Assembly (NCBI GenBank): GCA_013398055.1 | Contig: VZRS01009566.1 | Coordinates: 554,062 to 618,061 of the forward strand | DNA: 64,000 nt | Direction of reading: 5' to 3' | From: Ifrita kowaldi | Lineage: Eukaryota > Chordata > Aves > Passeriformes > Cinclosomatidae | Part shown: positions 1 to 13,400 of the stretch, one piece after another | Layout of the letters: each line of letters begins with the position of its first letter | How positions within the stretch are numbered: position 1 is the stretch's first letter | Notes under the pieces: generated by a model | The model's input: the letters and a program-made list of their open reading frames with translations, nothing else | What the model was told of the DNA's origin: nothing | The model's database searches: none | Translations under genes and position numbers: made by a program

Positions 1-680
1 TACATCTACATCGGTGCAGAACAGTCAAAGAAAAGAAATAGAAGGACTGGGCTGAAAAATTCATGTAAGTTTACTACTTCCAAAAGTGGACATAAGCTTT
101 ACTTATTAAACTTAATGTTTTACATATAAACTTAAGAATATCTAAACTCAAGCACATAAACTTGAGCTTAATGTATATTTGATATAATGTTTAACATATA
201 ATTGCTCATAATTACAACTGTTACCTCTCTATTGTTGCTTCTTTCTTAAGTTTAACTTAAGGGTTATATTTATGACAACCCTTCCTAGACTTCTTCCAGT
301 CCTTTGGAATTAGGGCAGGTTTTAATAAAAATAAAAAACTTCAAGAAAACAACTCTTCCCTGTTGATTTAAGAATATTCTGTGAACAGTATAGCCTGCAG
401 AGGAGTTTGCCAACATATGCCTAAGGGTTGTTTGGGAAGACCAGCTCTAAAATAGCTTCCATCTTCATACGCAATTCAATATATGTTTACTATTTAAAGA
501 AACAACTGTAGTTACTTAGCAAAAGATGGAACACACTGTCCTTACTTTCAAGTCTTCACTTTTAATTACTGTCACATACACATTGAGTCATATAAATGAA
601 ATGGGATTTGTTTCAGCAAAATGAAATACACCGATCCAATGTGTCCTTCAAGTATAGAATCTGTAGTAAAAGAAGAAATA
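1..680 (-). other. XPOT intron (partial)
   Basis: AT-rich sequence downstream of the last XPOT exon seen. It has no conserved reading frame and is interpreted as intron. Confidence 0.7.
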
Positions 681-685
681 CCTAC

Positions 686-724
686 CTCTACATTAGCTTT
701 TTGTTGGTCTGAAAGTGCAGAAAG
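686..724 (-). CDS. XPOT: XPOT coding exon 9 (39 nt)
   Basis: A 13-codon exon encodes LSALSDQQKANVE, between ATTTTACAG and a GTAGG donor, exactly following HILKQ of the previous exon. The next exon expected in the family is not present in 1-680, so the gene runs off the left edge. Confidence 0.92.
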
Positions 725-3700
725 CTGTAAAATAAAATGCAAGTGTTATTTTTTTGTATTCTAACTCCTTCATTACTGTCTAATAGGAAAAGAAAGACTT
801 GCTTTTTTAACAGCCATATGATCTGCAAGCCTTCTTTCCCCTTAACACAAGATTTAACTAAACTCCTTCAGATCTCTAAACAACACTACAGAAATAGCAT
901 GACCACAGGCATTAAAGATGCTGAATGCTAATTAGTCAAAAAACCTATTTTGCAAGTCTGTTTGCACATAGTATGAGACATTCACATAAAAATCAAATAA
1001 AATCATGTCAGAATGGGTGTTAAATTCAAGCCAGACATATTTACTTGTTTCAGGATGTGAAGGTAGTCGTAACAAAAGCCAATTATGTTAGAAGAGATGT
1101 CATCATCTTCATGAATTAGAAGTTGCAACATTAGGGCCACTTTTGCTTCAATAGCTTGCAGAGTATCTTGAGCACTCTTCATATCACCATTTTTTATCAG
1201 TTTAGTCCAACTAGCTATTAATGCTTGCCCCATCCCATTGACCAGCTTAGAAAATCTGGCCAGAAAATCCACATCATCTTCCTGCAAGAAAAGACACCTG
1301 ATTAAAAATACTATCAGAGCTTATGTTTAAATAACATGAGATTACAGACTATACTACCCATGTCCAGTATGTAGAATTAAACCAACACTTGTCTCCTAGC
1401 TAGAAACTACAATTGCCTGGTTCATTTTCCCCTGGGAATGCAGAGAGAAAAAAGTTAAAGCAATGCCAGATTTGGCTGTCCTCCATTACACAACAGGAGC
1501 TTGCTTCATCTCTTCGGATTTGTTTCTCTCTTTACAGCAAGAGCAGGTTCAAAATAAAACCAGTAGCACATGCCTACCATAAATTTTAGGCTGTATAAGA
1601 GGGAAATCTTTCTATGGGAAAACTTTGAAGAATTAACAGCTGTAGCTCACTTCAGAAATACTGATAATGAATACCTGTCAATACTGCCTGCAAGAGTGAG
1701 TTAATATTAAATACTTCTGGCTTGCTTTTGCAGAAATACATTGATCAGAATGGAGACATACCACTAAAGCAGTCACCTCAAAGAGGTGCTTTGGTCTCTG
1801 CCATAACTGTACAAAAGTGAAAGAATAACAAGTCTCCCTAAGAAAGACTGAGGTAAGATTTTTATTAGTAGGAATACAAATTTGACAAAGGTTTCAAAAT
1901 TAAGAGGTAAAAGCCTTGCAACCTAAGAACTACAGCTTCATAAGGACTGGTTGCTCTTTCTCCACAGCAGGTAGTGAACTGCTGTTCCTTAAACATGGCA
2001 GCTGCCAGGGAATGTGTGTTTAGTTAGTAGGTAGACTTTTCCAGCTTACAGATAAGCATTTCAAGCCTCATGTTTGATGGTGCACACATGCAAAACAGTA
2101 CACGTGTCCTTAAGAAAGCTCTTTCCCCTACCTAATTATGCACACAATTTCTCAGGGTGAGACATTAGATCAGCTATCTTGGCTACTATACCTTTTACAG
2201 AATCATTCAGGAGGCAAGATTCAAGACAATGAAACACACAGCAGTATTAACAGTAGGCACGACATGCTTTAGGAGAGGAACAGAGGAGTTACATAATACC
2301 TTGCTTCTAGAATGAAACACTGTGTTCAAATTAATAATGAACATTAATAACAAGCTCTTAAATTTAATTGTGAGAAAACTGTAAGAAGTGTTCAGCTTTG
2401 ATGCAAAAGCACAGGTACTTCCCTCTAATCTATGGACTTTTATAATTTTCTGTGCATCTGCTTATTTAAGAACTGTCAGAAACCTATGATTCATTCCTAC
2501 TGTTAAAAGTCAATACACAAACCTGATCAATACTGAAGAGGCCAGCAGACTGCAATACTTGACATAAAGACTCAACCAATTTTGTTTTATCAATTGGGTC
2601 CATTCCCTTATTTACAATTTCAAACAAACAATCACAGGCTTCTTCCCGGAGAACTTCCACAGACATGTGACCTAGCAGCATATTTATAAACCTTCAGAGA
2701 AAAAAACAGTTTAGCTTTATATGTACAAAGTAACATTGTATAGAAGCTTTGTATTATTTGTGCACATATTTACAATGATCTCCTTTTACAAAACAGTGTT
2801 AAAGTCTATTGTACTGACAAAACTCAACATTTTATACATTTTAAAGAGAACATAGCAAATTGAGCAGTGTTTAGTTTGGCCATTATACCAGCTTGGCTTG
2901 CAAAAATAATCACTCTCCTAAAATTCCCAAAACTCCGAAAATCTAATATGTAAGTCCTTCAAAGATGATTTTTAATTCTATTTCATTCTATACAGTCAGC
3001 ATACTACCAAGGTTATTTTTGCAAACCCTTTCCATCAAAACCTTCTTACCTTTCATTGGCTATCAGGCTCAAATCTATCCAGGATACATAAGCTCCAACT
3101 ACTTCAAGGCACTGGCATGTCAACTCTGAGTTATTATATTGATAATTTTGTAAGATTTGGTACCACGATTCCACCAAACTTGGAATGCACTGTTCCCTCA
3201 TAGTATCTTTTAATAAGGTGTTCCTACGAGCCTCCTATCAATGCAGAAAAAGGATAAATCAGTCTTGTCACAGATTAGCATCTTGTCAAATTAGTAGCAT
3301 TTTTGTATTCACTGCCAAACATCACGTGTCACAGCAAGATAAATAACTCAAATCAGAAACCCAGAGAGAATGTTTTTTTTTCCTTTCCAACAAATAAAAC
3401 CAAAATATCCTAGGTCTTCCCTGTTTTTCAACCACAATGCCCAAACACTGAAAAAAAAGGCAGAAAAAGAAGAGCACCTCTCTAGATCATTAAATGGACT
3501 TTTCATGTTAGGACCCCTTCAAACATGCACTAGAAAAAATTAACATTTTAAAACTAGTCAGTCTAACATTACATTGGCAAACCCAGTTGATTAATTTTTG
3601 CTTGCATCAAGCAAAAAAAAATTAACTGAAAAGTATGAAATCATAAAAAGCATTAAACAACATATGGCTTTTGGATTTAAACCACCTAATGCGTCTAAGG

Positions 3701-6700
3701 CAGTGCTGCCACAGCAAAAAAACATATCTAAAAACGTTCTGCTCCAATTAAAGTAAGAGAACTTCTTAAAAATTTAAAACAAGTGTTAATGCAAAATAAT
3801 AACTTGCCTCTGATGTATGAACAACATCCCGGTCCACCAGCTCAGCATCGACAGCCATCAGGATTCTGAGGTACATATCCACACCTCGTGGATTAAGGTC
3901 AACTACTGACAGAATGTCAAAAAAAAACTTGGGCCATTTTGTGAGATATTCAGTAACAAAAAGCAATGCAAAGACTTGGGCTGCTTTGTTGCGAATAAAA
4001 GTCTTCTCAGGCTGGGGATTCAGCATCTGGCAGAAACAAGACATTTCATCTGTATATTCTTAATAAATTAGAGAAGAATCATACGGGTTTGTTGAACTCT
4101 CTGTAGTGGTTAACGTAGTACCTCTCTTCCTGGCTGAGACCAATAAACCCTTACCTTTCCAAGGAATTTGAAGAAAATTTGGCTAAATTGTCATGCAATA
4201 GGGAAAATGTTCTCTATGGGTAATACAGTCCTAAGCCTTTCATTCAGTACCAAGACATTAAGTGTACTACTCAAAGACTAAAAGGTCATTTGTCAGTTTG
4301 GTGAAAGTTACAGTCCTCCTGTAGCTACCTTGTGCCTGTGTTAGATGTTAGTGCTAAGAAGAGTAAGGGAAGTTCCTAAATCTAAGGAGAAAAAACAAAA
4401 TATATCACTACCAATCTCCTCTCCTTTCCCTTTTATAAGCTCCTAAATGGAACAGTTTGCCCCAAAGTGAAAAGCAATTTAATCCATTTCATAATGGTCT
4501 GTTCTTGTTCAAGTTGTGTTATATTCCATTTCCTACTGTTAAGTTTTCTACACAGCAAATATGTTAATCTTCAGTGCAGAAGTCAAATGACAGCTATATA
4601 ATGGCAGGTGTGGGCAAAGACCTGTATACGGCCGGTGGATGCTTCTGCTGACTGCAAACTCCTGGGTGGGGCTGATACTACAAGTCTGGCTACAGTAACT
4701 AATTCCACAAGAAAGAGTAGTCCATACTCTGCCATGGTAATAACAGAGGAGCAATAAACATCTGCCAGCATTCTAAGTAGACAGGAGTTCACTCAGGAGA
4801 GTCTTAAAAACAGAATTACTGCTCCTCCTTCAGACACTCAGGAACATCAGGAATCTGTATTACACCTCTCTAAAGGGAACCTTATTTCACACATGATTGA
4901 TTAAACCACAACCATTATCTGATGCAAGAGTTATATATTTAGTAGTAAGTTCAGGCATGGACTCCTTTACAACACTTGATTTAAAAAAATTTCTCACAAA
5001 CCTGTAACCATCAGATACCAAATATCTTCAGGAAGCCATACTTAAACTCAAATGACAGATTAAACATTTAGTCCATACTCAATGCCCTATGTTAGCCTAA
5101 AAGCCTAACATGTAAGACTGCTGTGAAGGACACACATACCTGTGCTTGCAGCCATGTTATGAGTGTTTCCCTAATTAGCTGCTGCTGAACTTCAGTAAGT
5201 TCAGAGTATCTGAAACAAAAAATATTGAGGTCAAAATACAACTGTGCTTCATGACAAGGACCAACACTCAGTAAAGCAAAAACTCTTACATAGTATATAA
5301 TGCTCCACATTAACATAAATGAAAGGTTTCTAGGACAGCAATTTATAAAGCTATTTGCATGTTAAAATTTTGACTCAAAGGCAGAAATAATGAAAAACAT
5401 TTTACCCATAGTAATGGATCACATTTTGAGACATTACTGCCTCCTATATTGGAATAGAAGCCTGAAATTTTGCAGGAAGGCTGCTCTATCAGGGACAGGA
5501 CCTACGACCCTGATAAAAATACACATTTGACCATAAGCCAAGAGGAGAAGGAAGAGACATCTGTGTATGTTTGAACTTGTTTACCACACATTGAAGACTA
5601 TCATTTGTGAGTACAAGAAGTCCTTCACTGATCTGACCTACACTACATTTATGATCAGACTTATGTCAAAAAACCCAAGGAAGTAATTCTGCCTTATGTC
5701 ATACATACAGTCCTGGCAAATTTTGACATTATATCCAGCCCACCTCAAATACTACCCATACCTCTGCCAGGACTAGTGAAGCTGAGAATACTCTATTACA
5801 AAGAGAATTAGCTATAGGCTTGTAGAGTCCTTAACAGGAATGACTGCTGAATGGGACTCCAGTGTTCCTGTCACAGCCACCTATTCATTAAAGAGAAGAA
5901 AAAAGCACCCTACCAAAAATGTTTGAAGAAAATAAGCAGCAGGAAAACAAGAGAAAACATACTGCAGGAAGCAGGTGACAGTAATGAAACAAGCAGAAGA
6001 AAGTGGACAGTGAGGTAAAACCAGGTAAATAAAAAAGTCTTTAACATTTGCACTCACACCTAACTAAAAATCAGTCACAAAATACATCTTACTCCTATCT
6101 AAACTCCTGACCCACACATTCAGTGTCTTGCAAGTAGTCACAATGATATTCAAAGATTCCATGTTGCTCAATTCCAGACCAAAGGAGCCCAAATTGAGAA
6201 AAAAATATAGTTATGTGCAGTGAAATTTATATTATTAAAAAGTATTTTTCCCTAGAATTATGATTCTATGAAACCACCAGTCAGTGAAAAGATTACTTTC
6301 TCAACATCTCTGCCACAGTTATTTAAGGAGTAGGGAGGGCTCTGTCTGAAGTCCAGGACTCTGTACAGAGCATGGCTGCAAAAATCATTGAGAGTACAGA
6401 GTAAGGCTTGAACCTCCAGACAGGAACAGTTAAGTCTCAAGCAGTCCTTGCTAACTGGGTCTGCACTGGGCCATACACAGGTGTTAGACTAGCTGAGAGC
6501 AGAGCATGCTGCTCAAAACCTCTCCAAGGAAAAGGTAAAGAAATACAAGAAAACTCTGTGGATCAGACCACAGACACCTCATCAACCACAACCAGGCAAC
6601 AGATACCATAATAAGTTTATTTGCAAGCAGAATAAAAAGGGAAAATTAAATGGATGTATATGGGCTGTGTCAAGAAAAATTACTCACTTGAACTTAACTT

Positions 6701-9700
6701 GATGTTCCAGAACTTGAAAGCAGAAGAACTTGATGTGATCATCACTAGAAAAGAAAATTCTGTTACTGGAAGCAATATGGTACATATTTCTGTGAAGAAA
6801 AAAAAATCCTCAAATATTACAGTCAGATTGCCCCTCTGGCACCAGAAAAAAAACAAACTTGCTGCTACTGTTACATCAAAGCAAAAATGTCAAATACTTG
6901 AGCAGGTAATCTGGTAGAAATGAGCAACTGTTAAACTAATATTTATGTTTGATACTAGTCCTTTTTTCTATAGCCACCAAGTTGTTATGGTTTGATTTCA
7001 GTATCAAACAAACAAAACCACAATACCTACTGTATCCTGCACTTACAAAAATCCGTCAGCCTTCAATAGTATGTTCAAGGCCCACTACTACACTAAGTGC
7101 AGGTTGTACACTGCATCTTAAAAACCAAAGGTAAAGACAAACTGAGGTATAGATTAAGAATAGACATTCCTCATGCTCTGCCATCCACACTGCTTTTTCA
7201 TCTTATTATCTACAACTTTCAACAATCATAATGTACGTTTTAAAGATTATGATTTCTAATCTTATGTAGTTTTAATTACTACACATTCTCCTGGAGTCAG
7301 TAGTTTAGATAAATCATTTACAAAAAAGCATTCACGATAATCTACTGCTGTTATTCAGGAGATATGCACCCCTCAACTTCCTTCTAATTTGAATTATTCT
7401 GTATAACAGCGACAGCCTAGTATTTTTGATGTAAATACACAACTATGTGCAAAAATAGTGGTGATTACACACTCTTTGCATCTTGAAAAATGGGATGGCG
7501 CACTCCATAGAACAGGGGCAAGAAACTACTTATGAGATTACTGCATATAAAGTCTATAATCTCACAGTGGGCAACTTTCAGCTCTTCTTTTCCCCTGGAT
7601 TTCAAACACCAGCAGTCTTCCGGCTACTAAATTATCATGGAATTTAATTTATACATTGTTCTTCCTTGAAAGGCATTATACAGAGGCCACAGATCGACTG
7701 TGATACTAAAAATAATATGAAGACCATATTAACTTTCAACAATTTAGTTTGCCTATTATGCTGCACAGCTAAATCAGACCCACACATATTACTGAAAAAT
7801 AAGAAAATAAGAAATTATTAGTTACATTACCTGTATATACTCTGAGCTAATGCTTCTGCACAGACTTGCCAAGCATCCTGAGATATCTTGAGCTGCTCAA
7901 AGTAGGCTAGTGCCTGCAAAAATTGAGGTAAGCTTCGCTTAAAAAAGAACAAAGCACATTAGCAATACATCTCATTCACACTTGCCCTCATATTTAAACA
8001 GCTCTTCTTCAAAAAACCAACACTATTTGGATACATTGCAGGAGCTCCCAAATCAATTTAACACTGAGTGGGTTTTTTCCAAATGCTAATATCATAGCTA
8101 CCCATTCCATATTCAATACAAAGATTTTTGTTACTTGAATACAGAAGTCATAGAATCAGAAGTGTTGAGGTTAGACGGAACCTTCAGAGATACAGTTGAC
8201 TAGAGCAGCTTGCTCAGGGCCTTTCTATTTAGGTGGAAGTTCACATCCAAGTAAAAATTCCTTCCACAAACTCTCAAGAGGTGGCGATTTAGATTTTTCA
8301 CTGAAAACAACTCACTGTTTTTGTTCACCACTTTGCATGTATTCAACACCCCGAGCTCAAAAAACATTCAAACACTGACCACCTGGACAACTGTCAGTTT
8401 ATGAACCTTCTACAGAAATCGAGAAAACATCTACCAAATTTTAGATAATCAAGTTACTTATCGGGACTTCTAAACAGTTTTGACAACAGTTAATTTGATT
8501 TAATTGCTTTAAGACTCAGTGTGGTCTGTAATACAGAACAGTAAAGTAAGTTTTGAAGCAGAGATTAGATTAACAACATTATTTCAATTGTATGAATGCC
8601 TGTATTTCAAGGCGGAGGTTTGGCTGTTGGACATTTTTAGGGGCTGCTTTTTGCATTAGTTCATAAAGGTTTCCATTCACCAGAGTCACATCCCAAAGTA
8701 ATTATTCAGAAGTAGCTTCTAAAATCAGAATTCACTTCCTGTAGTTAGTACTAGTGGTTTTTTTACACTTAATGAATTGTTCCACTAGAAATGGTTTGAT
8801 ACTTCCCTTATGTTACATCTTACATCATAGTGGAAAAGGTAGGTCCCCTTCTGCTATGAAATATTTCAAAACTGGGCAGACTGCATAGTTAAAAGGTCAA
8901 TAAATCTAAAAGCTTCCAGTTTTAGTGAAATTCTATTAACAGATCACTAAAGATTAGTTATAGCCATCCTTTTACAAAGGACAAATACCCAGAACCAACA
9001 TATTTAACAGGCTGCTTAGCAAATCAAACCACATTTGTAACTGTTTTAAACATTGCAGGATTTGTTTTACAAACATAAAACCATGGTATTAACATCCTCA
9101 TTCCTGAAAGATTTTACTAGAAGTTACTTTGCAGACAGTTAAATCAGCATGGTAATCAGTAAGCAGAGAAAATTAATAAATAGTTATATCAATAATAATG
9201 TCTTTTCATAAGAGCATCTCTTATGCAGTAAATGTTACCCACATACCACGATTACTTTCTTAAGCTACTTTACAGTAATTGTAGCTTCACTACAATTAAA
9301 CCCATACATTTCATTAAAAAGACACTAAAGCTAAGTAATTCATTAAAATTATAGTTAAAAGATATCTAATAATCAACAGGCCAATTTCAAGCAAATTGTT
9401 TTCTCTGGCTGATTTTCATTCCATGAGAACCTATGTAAGGAGTCAAGCAACAGGTACAAAGAATTGAAAAAACTTAAACAGTCAGAGTCCAGAAAAATAA
9501 ATTCTATGCATGTTAAGTGCAATTAAACTGAAGTGTAACAGAATTGATAATACATAACCCTCAGTTTACATGTTTGCAACATGACTTTGTTTTGTACTTA
9601 CCACCACAAACCATGTGCACTGGCTTACAAAATAAACCCACCAAACCCCCTCAGCCCATGAAAACATGAGAGTTTTGCACTGCAATACCACCTCCAGTTA

Positions 9701-9789
9701 TTAGAGAGAAGAGGAAATTAATGACATACTCTTTGTCTGAAGTCTGCATCAGCATTTGGGTTTAGCCCTAAAAGGGCTTGTTCATCCAT
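686..9789 (-). CDS. XPOT: XPOT, exportin-T (5' part, nine coding exons; gene continues off the left edge)
   Basis: Exportin-T is the importin-beta-family (HEAT-repeat) carrier that binds mature tRNA with RanGTP in the nucleus and exports it through the nuclear pore. Nine minus-strand exons join in frame as 9789-9730, 7913-7831, 6744-6688, 5209-5140, 4026-3808, 3234-3050, 2691-2523, 1281-1045 and 724-686. The total is 1119 nt, or 373 codons, of a protein usually about 960 aa long. The start codon gives MDEQALLGLNPNAD, the vertebrate XPOT N-terminus. Other landmarks are AWQVCAEALAQSIY, MLNPQPEKTFIRNKAAQVFA, VDLNPRGVD and LLIHEDDDISSNIIGF. The exons cover the N-terminal importin/exportin (Xpo1-type) HEAT repeats that contact Ran. 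Every exon phase agrees. One intron has a GC donor. The C-terminal exons and 3' UTR are not in the window. Identification rests on remembered family sequence and is essentially certain. Confidence 0.96.
1045..1281 (-). CDS. XPOT: XPOT coding exon 8
   Basis: The 79 codons run from EDDVDFLARFSKLVNGMGQA to DYLHILKQ, between TTTCTTGCAG and a GTAAAT donor. Confidence 0.95.
2523..2691 (-). CDS. XPOT: XPOT coding exon 7
   Basis: This 169-nt exon completes the Arg codon and encodes FINMLLGHMSVEVLREEACD through SAGLFSIDQ. The donor is GTTTGTG. Confidence 0.95.
3050..3234 (-). CDS. XPOT: XPOT coding exon 6
   Basis: This 185-nt exon encodes EARRNTLLKDTMREQCIPSL through AYVSWIDLSLIANE and ends with two bases of an Arg codon at a GTAAGA donor. 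Confidence 0.95.
3808..4026 (-). CDS. XPOT: XPOT coding exon 5 (GC donor)
   Basis: The 73 codons run from MLNPQPEKTF to VVHTSE. The acceptor is TTTCTGCCAG. The donor reads GAG|GCAAGT, a non-canonical GC donor in an otherwise perfect consensus. No GT in register nearby would keep the conserved EEARRN junction. Confidence 0.95.
5140..5209 (-). CDS. XPOT: XPOT coding exon 4
   Basis: This 70-nt exon starts with the last base of a Lys codon and encodes YSELTEVQQQLIRETLITWL followed by QAQ. The acceptor is TTGTTTCAG and the donor GTATGTGTG. Confidence 0.95.
6688..6744 (-). CDS. XPOT: XPOT coding exon 3 (57 nt)
   Basis: This small exon encodes (S)DDHIKFFCFQVLEHQVKF and sits between TTTTCTAG and GTGAGTA. 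It is too short to stand out as a reading frame. I found it by walking the protein between exons 2 and 4, and the phases fit exactly. Confidence 0.93.
7831..7913 (-). CDS. XPOT: XPOT coding exon 2
   Basis: This 83-nt exon encodes ALAYFEQLKISQDAWQVCAE and the following residues up to QSIY. It is bounded by TTTTTGCAG and a GTAAT donor, and ends with two bases of a Ser codon. Confidence 0.95.
8148..8340 (-). repeat. Degenerate CR1-like LINE fragment
   Basis: The left end resembles the inverted CR1 3' terminus (TCATAGAATCAGA, then a GGTTAGA..GGAACCTTCAGAGAT core), followed by AGAGCAGCTTGCTCAGGGCC. It is strongly diverged and lies in the XPOT intron between coding exons 1 and 2. The boundaries are approximate. 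Confidence 0.4.
9730..9789 (-). CDS. XPOT: XPOT coding exon 1 (start codon)
   Basis: The 20 codons run from ATG at 9789-9787 to FRQR and end at a GTATGT donor (9729 downward). The exon probably continues upstream as 5' UTR to 9841, where CCCCTCTAG forms a good acceptor. Confidence 0.93.
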
Positions 9790-9841
9790 CTCTATTGCTA
9801 TATTCGTTGTTTCCTGCTCCTAACTGCTTTGCCCACTTCTT

Positions 9842-12600
9842 CTAGAGGGGAAAATACGATCATCTGCAAATAGAGAAAGTTTATTTGCTCAGCAGAACTA
9901 GAAAAATTAAAACCAGGACAGCAACAATGACACAAGTTGGCCCACGAACCTCAAACAATGTACTCCAACTAAACATGAATGCACATACCTCTGATACAAA
10001 TATCAGAATTCTAAGTCCTTTAATCAACTTTACACTACTATATTTTGTACTGAATAAGGAAATTTTAAAGTCTTCATATGTTTCAGTTCTCTTGAAAAGA
10101 GACCCTAGTTAACAGAAAGATGGCATTACGTATTCAACTGAAAGGCTTGAATTTCAAGTATGCAGAAGTTCCAGCAAGATATGATACGGGCATAAATCTA
10201 CTCCTTAAATGAAAGACCACAGGTTTTTTTCCCCTGCCACAAAACTGCAAAAAAAACCCAACAAAAACCCACTACTAAACTCCAATATAGTTAAGATGCT
10301 TCATAAACCCACTTATGAAGTACTTCCCATGGTGGGGGCAAAGTCATTAGGAGGTCTTTCTTCTAAAGCAAGCACATACAAGTGTCTTAGAAATTAACCA
10401 CAAAATACACCATACTAAGTTAACAAAAGCTTTCTGTTCCTACTGATGGGTGCTGATCTACTAGCAATGATTTTTATTTAGAAAATTCAGTGTAAAATTA
10501 ATAAGTGAGCTAGACAACTGTTCTAAAGATGGCATGCCTCTCTAGGCTGTTCCACAATGCTCTAGTAAAACACAGAGAATTTAAAAAAATTAAAACTTCT
10601 CTGTCAAATACTAGGATGCTGTTAAATAACAAGAGGGGACAAAAATCCATCTATCCTTCAGATCTCTGCCCTGCCTCCCCCCCATGGTAACATAGTTAAT
10701 TAGGCCTGAAATCAGGCCTTGTTACGTAAGTATGTAGGAGGTAGAGGAAAGGAAGAGACAAGAGGAAGAGATGAAATACAAAGGAGCTGTGGTTTGAAGC
10801 TGCCTACATACCCATGGGTAGAACTTCGAATTTCTTAGTATTGCATCTCATGCACGCTCTACTGTTCACCCTCCCCCACGGGAAGAAAGGTGGCACAGTG
10901 ACAAGCAACAGCAAGCAGAACTGAAAAGGAGAGCCCAGAATTTAATGTGGTAACAGACTTTTATAGAAGAGTCAAGACAGAATGCACTATGCCAAAGTGC
11001 ATAATGAAAAGCAATTTAATAAGTAAAATTGAGTTCATACAAAAAAATTTGCAGGTTTCGGCAGCATGGAAACCAGAAAGTCTGGAACAAAGCAATGATT
11101 CGTGGCAAAAGAAGCCTCACAGACTGCCTTAGTCACAGTGATCCCCCTCAGGGGCAGAATCTTTAGGGATTAAATTTGCCGTGCTGAGTCCTCTCCCTCT
11201 GCATCCCCAGCCCCCAATCTGTTTTCCCCATAGTCAGTATCCAGAAGAGCCAGATTAAAAAAAAATAAAATGCTCTAGGGAAAATGAATTTTTTTCAATA
11301 GCATCTTTTGAATAGGGTCTGGTCCAGAGTTACACAACTATTTAATATACAGAACCATTTTTTTGCATGTTTGCCTGCTGATATCAGTACATTACTATCT
11401 TTTGGGTAGATGATTTATACCTGGGTGACAAATTTTGCTATTAAAAATAACGTGACTCAAACATGTATTCTCTCCACTCGTTATTGCTAACAGCAATGCC
11501 AATCAGTTCTATTAATTTTCTAAATGCCTCATGAGTGTATTTAAAATTTCAACTTCTATCATATAGCCTTTTCTCAGTTTCATCTTGACTAGCCAACTTT
11601 AAAAGACAATCAATGAGATAAAATATTTGAATAAGCCTCTTGCAAAAGCTAATAAAATAGCTTTTCATGCCTCATGGTTTTACTTAAGCAGGTACCTTTT
11701 CTTCCATGAATCTATTTAACCAGCCAGTTACACTTCAAAAGCAAAACTGAACTGTGATTTTAGTAGTACAAACAATTCACAAAATCCATTGCAAAATGCA
11801 CTAGCTATAGCATTAAGTATGTCATTAAAGTAAGTTTTGTTTATAAAAACAATTGGTAACATTAACAGTTAATATGCAGCTGTGCAGAAAGTATTGTCTT
11901 ATTTACTTAGAGATTTTTTTTTTGTTAAGCAGTACACCATGTCGGGTGGCAAACTCATCTTACAGTAATTAGGAGGATGCAGCTCCTTACCAGTGAAGTC
12001 ATACAGGTATGTCTCATCAGAATAGTTTACTCCCTTTCCCCTACTTCTTAAAAATGCATTTTAAAGATTGTTTTCATCGTGGAGAGGAGGAGGAAAAAAA
12101 AGAGTCAACTCACTTCAAGTGGGGAAGACTGCCCAATTAACAATACAAATGTGGCCAAAGTGTATAACTTCTGTCCAGATATACCCCAATAACGAAAGCA
12201 TTCAGAGCATTTTAACTACAGATGCTGACCACGGGAACAATGTGCAATTAAAGAAAGCTTCATGTGCAGCAGTCATTTTAAGTATTTACAATATGTGGTA
12301 GCACAGGGGGAGCCAGTGGCGTGCCTCATTTGAATTTCCTCAAGTTGTCTCTCTAATAAAACAAAGACATTAAAATTCATCTTTTACAATCTTTCTTGCG
12401 GTTTTGCTTGCTGCAAACCTTGGGCATATTTACAGCCTCTGGGCTCTAGACCCTTTGCACTGACCTAGCACGCGGTAAAAGCCAACAGCTGTATAACTAC
12501 TGCTACTTCGACAACTTTTCAACTGGACTAGAAAAGTTTTTCTTTCTGAAAGTAACATTAGGCACAGTTTTACTGGCAGGAGCTCCCCGTAAGGAGTAAG
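9842..12600 (-). other. XPOT intron 1 (5' UTR intron)
   Basis: About 2.7 kb of AT-rich sequence between the coding-start exon and the CpG island. No conserved exon or confident repeat was recognised, and the short reading frames here lack codon character. Confidence 0.6.
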
Positions 12601-13288
12601 GCCTCCTTGCCCCCGACCCAGACTCGGTCAGAGCCCGGTCTCCTGTGGCTGGGAAGAGCCAACACCGCTCCACAGGGCAGCCGGGGTGGGCGTCGGGAAT
12701 TCACAGCCCCCCGCGTCCAGCTGGGCGGCAGAGCTGCCGGGTTGTCCTCAAACCTCTCCAGCGCCCTCCCAGGCCTCTGGGAGCGACCCAGCGCCCCCAC
12801 CCGCGGCAGGGACCCACCGCTCCAGCGACCACGCCGGCACCAGCGGAATATGGACGTGCGGGGAGGTCCCTCCCTCCGTCCCCTCACGCTGGCGTCCTAC
12901 GATTTCTTCCTTCCCCCACCGGAACCACAGCGGATGGACAGCCACCGAGGCGGCAGCTCCCGCAAACAGAGCCGCACCACAGACTGCAGAGTGTATTACA
13001 GAGAAAAACAGGTATCTTTCGTTGCACCCGCATGGCGGGACCGGCGGGGCCCGGCCGGCTGCGGCTCCCACTGTCCCCCAGCAGCAGGGCCAGGCGGACA
13101 CGGAGGTCCCTCCCTCTCCTCCCCGGAGCTTCTCGGCTCCTGGGAAGGCGGCCCCCGGCTGAGGAAACCGGCCGGGGGACTCGCGGGAGCCCGCGGGCGC
13201 CGCCAGCTCAGCCCACACTGCCCCTTCCCCCCTGGGCTGAGTCAGCCGCACCGCGTGTCGCATCCTGCCCGCGCCACCCCGCCGGTAC

Positions 13289-13400
13289 CTTCCCGGTCAG
13301 TGCTCCATCGCCGCCGTCAGTGCTCCCGCCCACCCCAACGGCTCCGCAGCCGCCACGAGCGCANGAGGAGGAGGAGGAGGAGGAGGAGAAACAGAACCGC
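13289..13400 (-). promoter_or_regulatory. XPOT: Candidate XPOT non-coding first exon and donor
   Basis: On the minus strand, GACCGGGAAG|GTACCGG is a good splice donor inside the CpG island, with GC-rich UTR-like sequence upstream. It would splice to the acceptor at 9842-9843, 52 nt before the ATG. The right boundary (transcription start) is a guess, and an N at 13364 beside a GAG repeat breaks the contig here. Confidence 0.3.
13364..13388. repeat. (GAG)n tract abutting a single-N contig break
   Basis: The sequence after the N is about eight GAG units ending in AAACAG. The simple repeat probably caused the assembly break. Confidence 0.7.
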
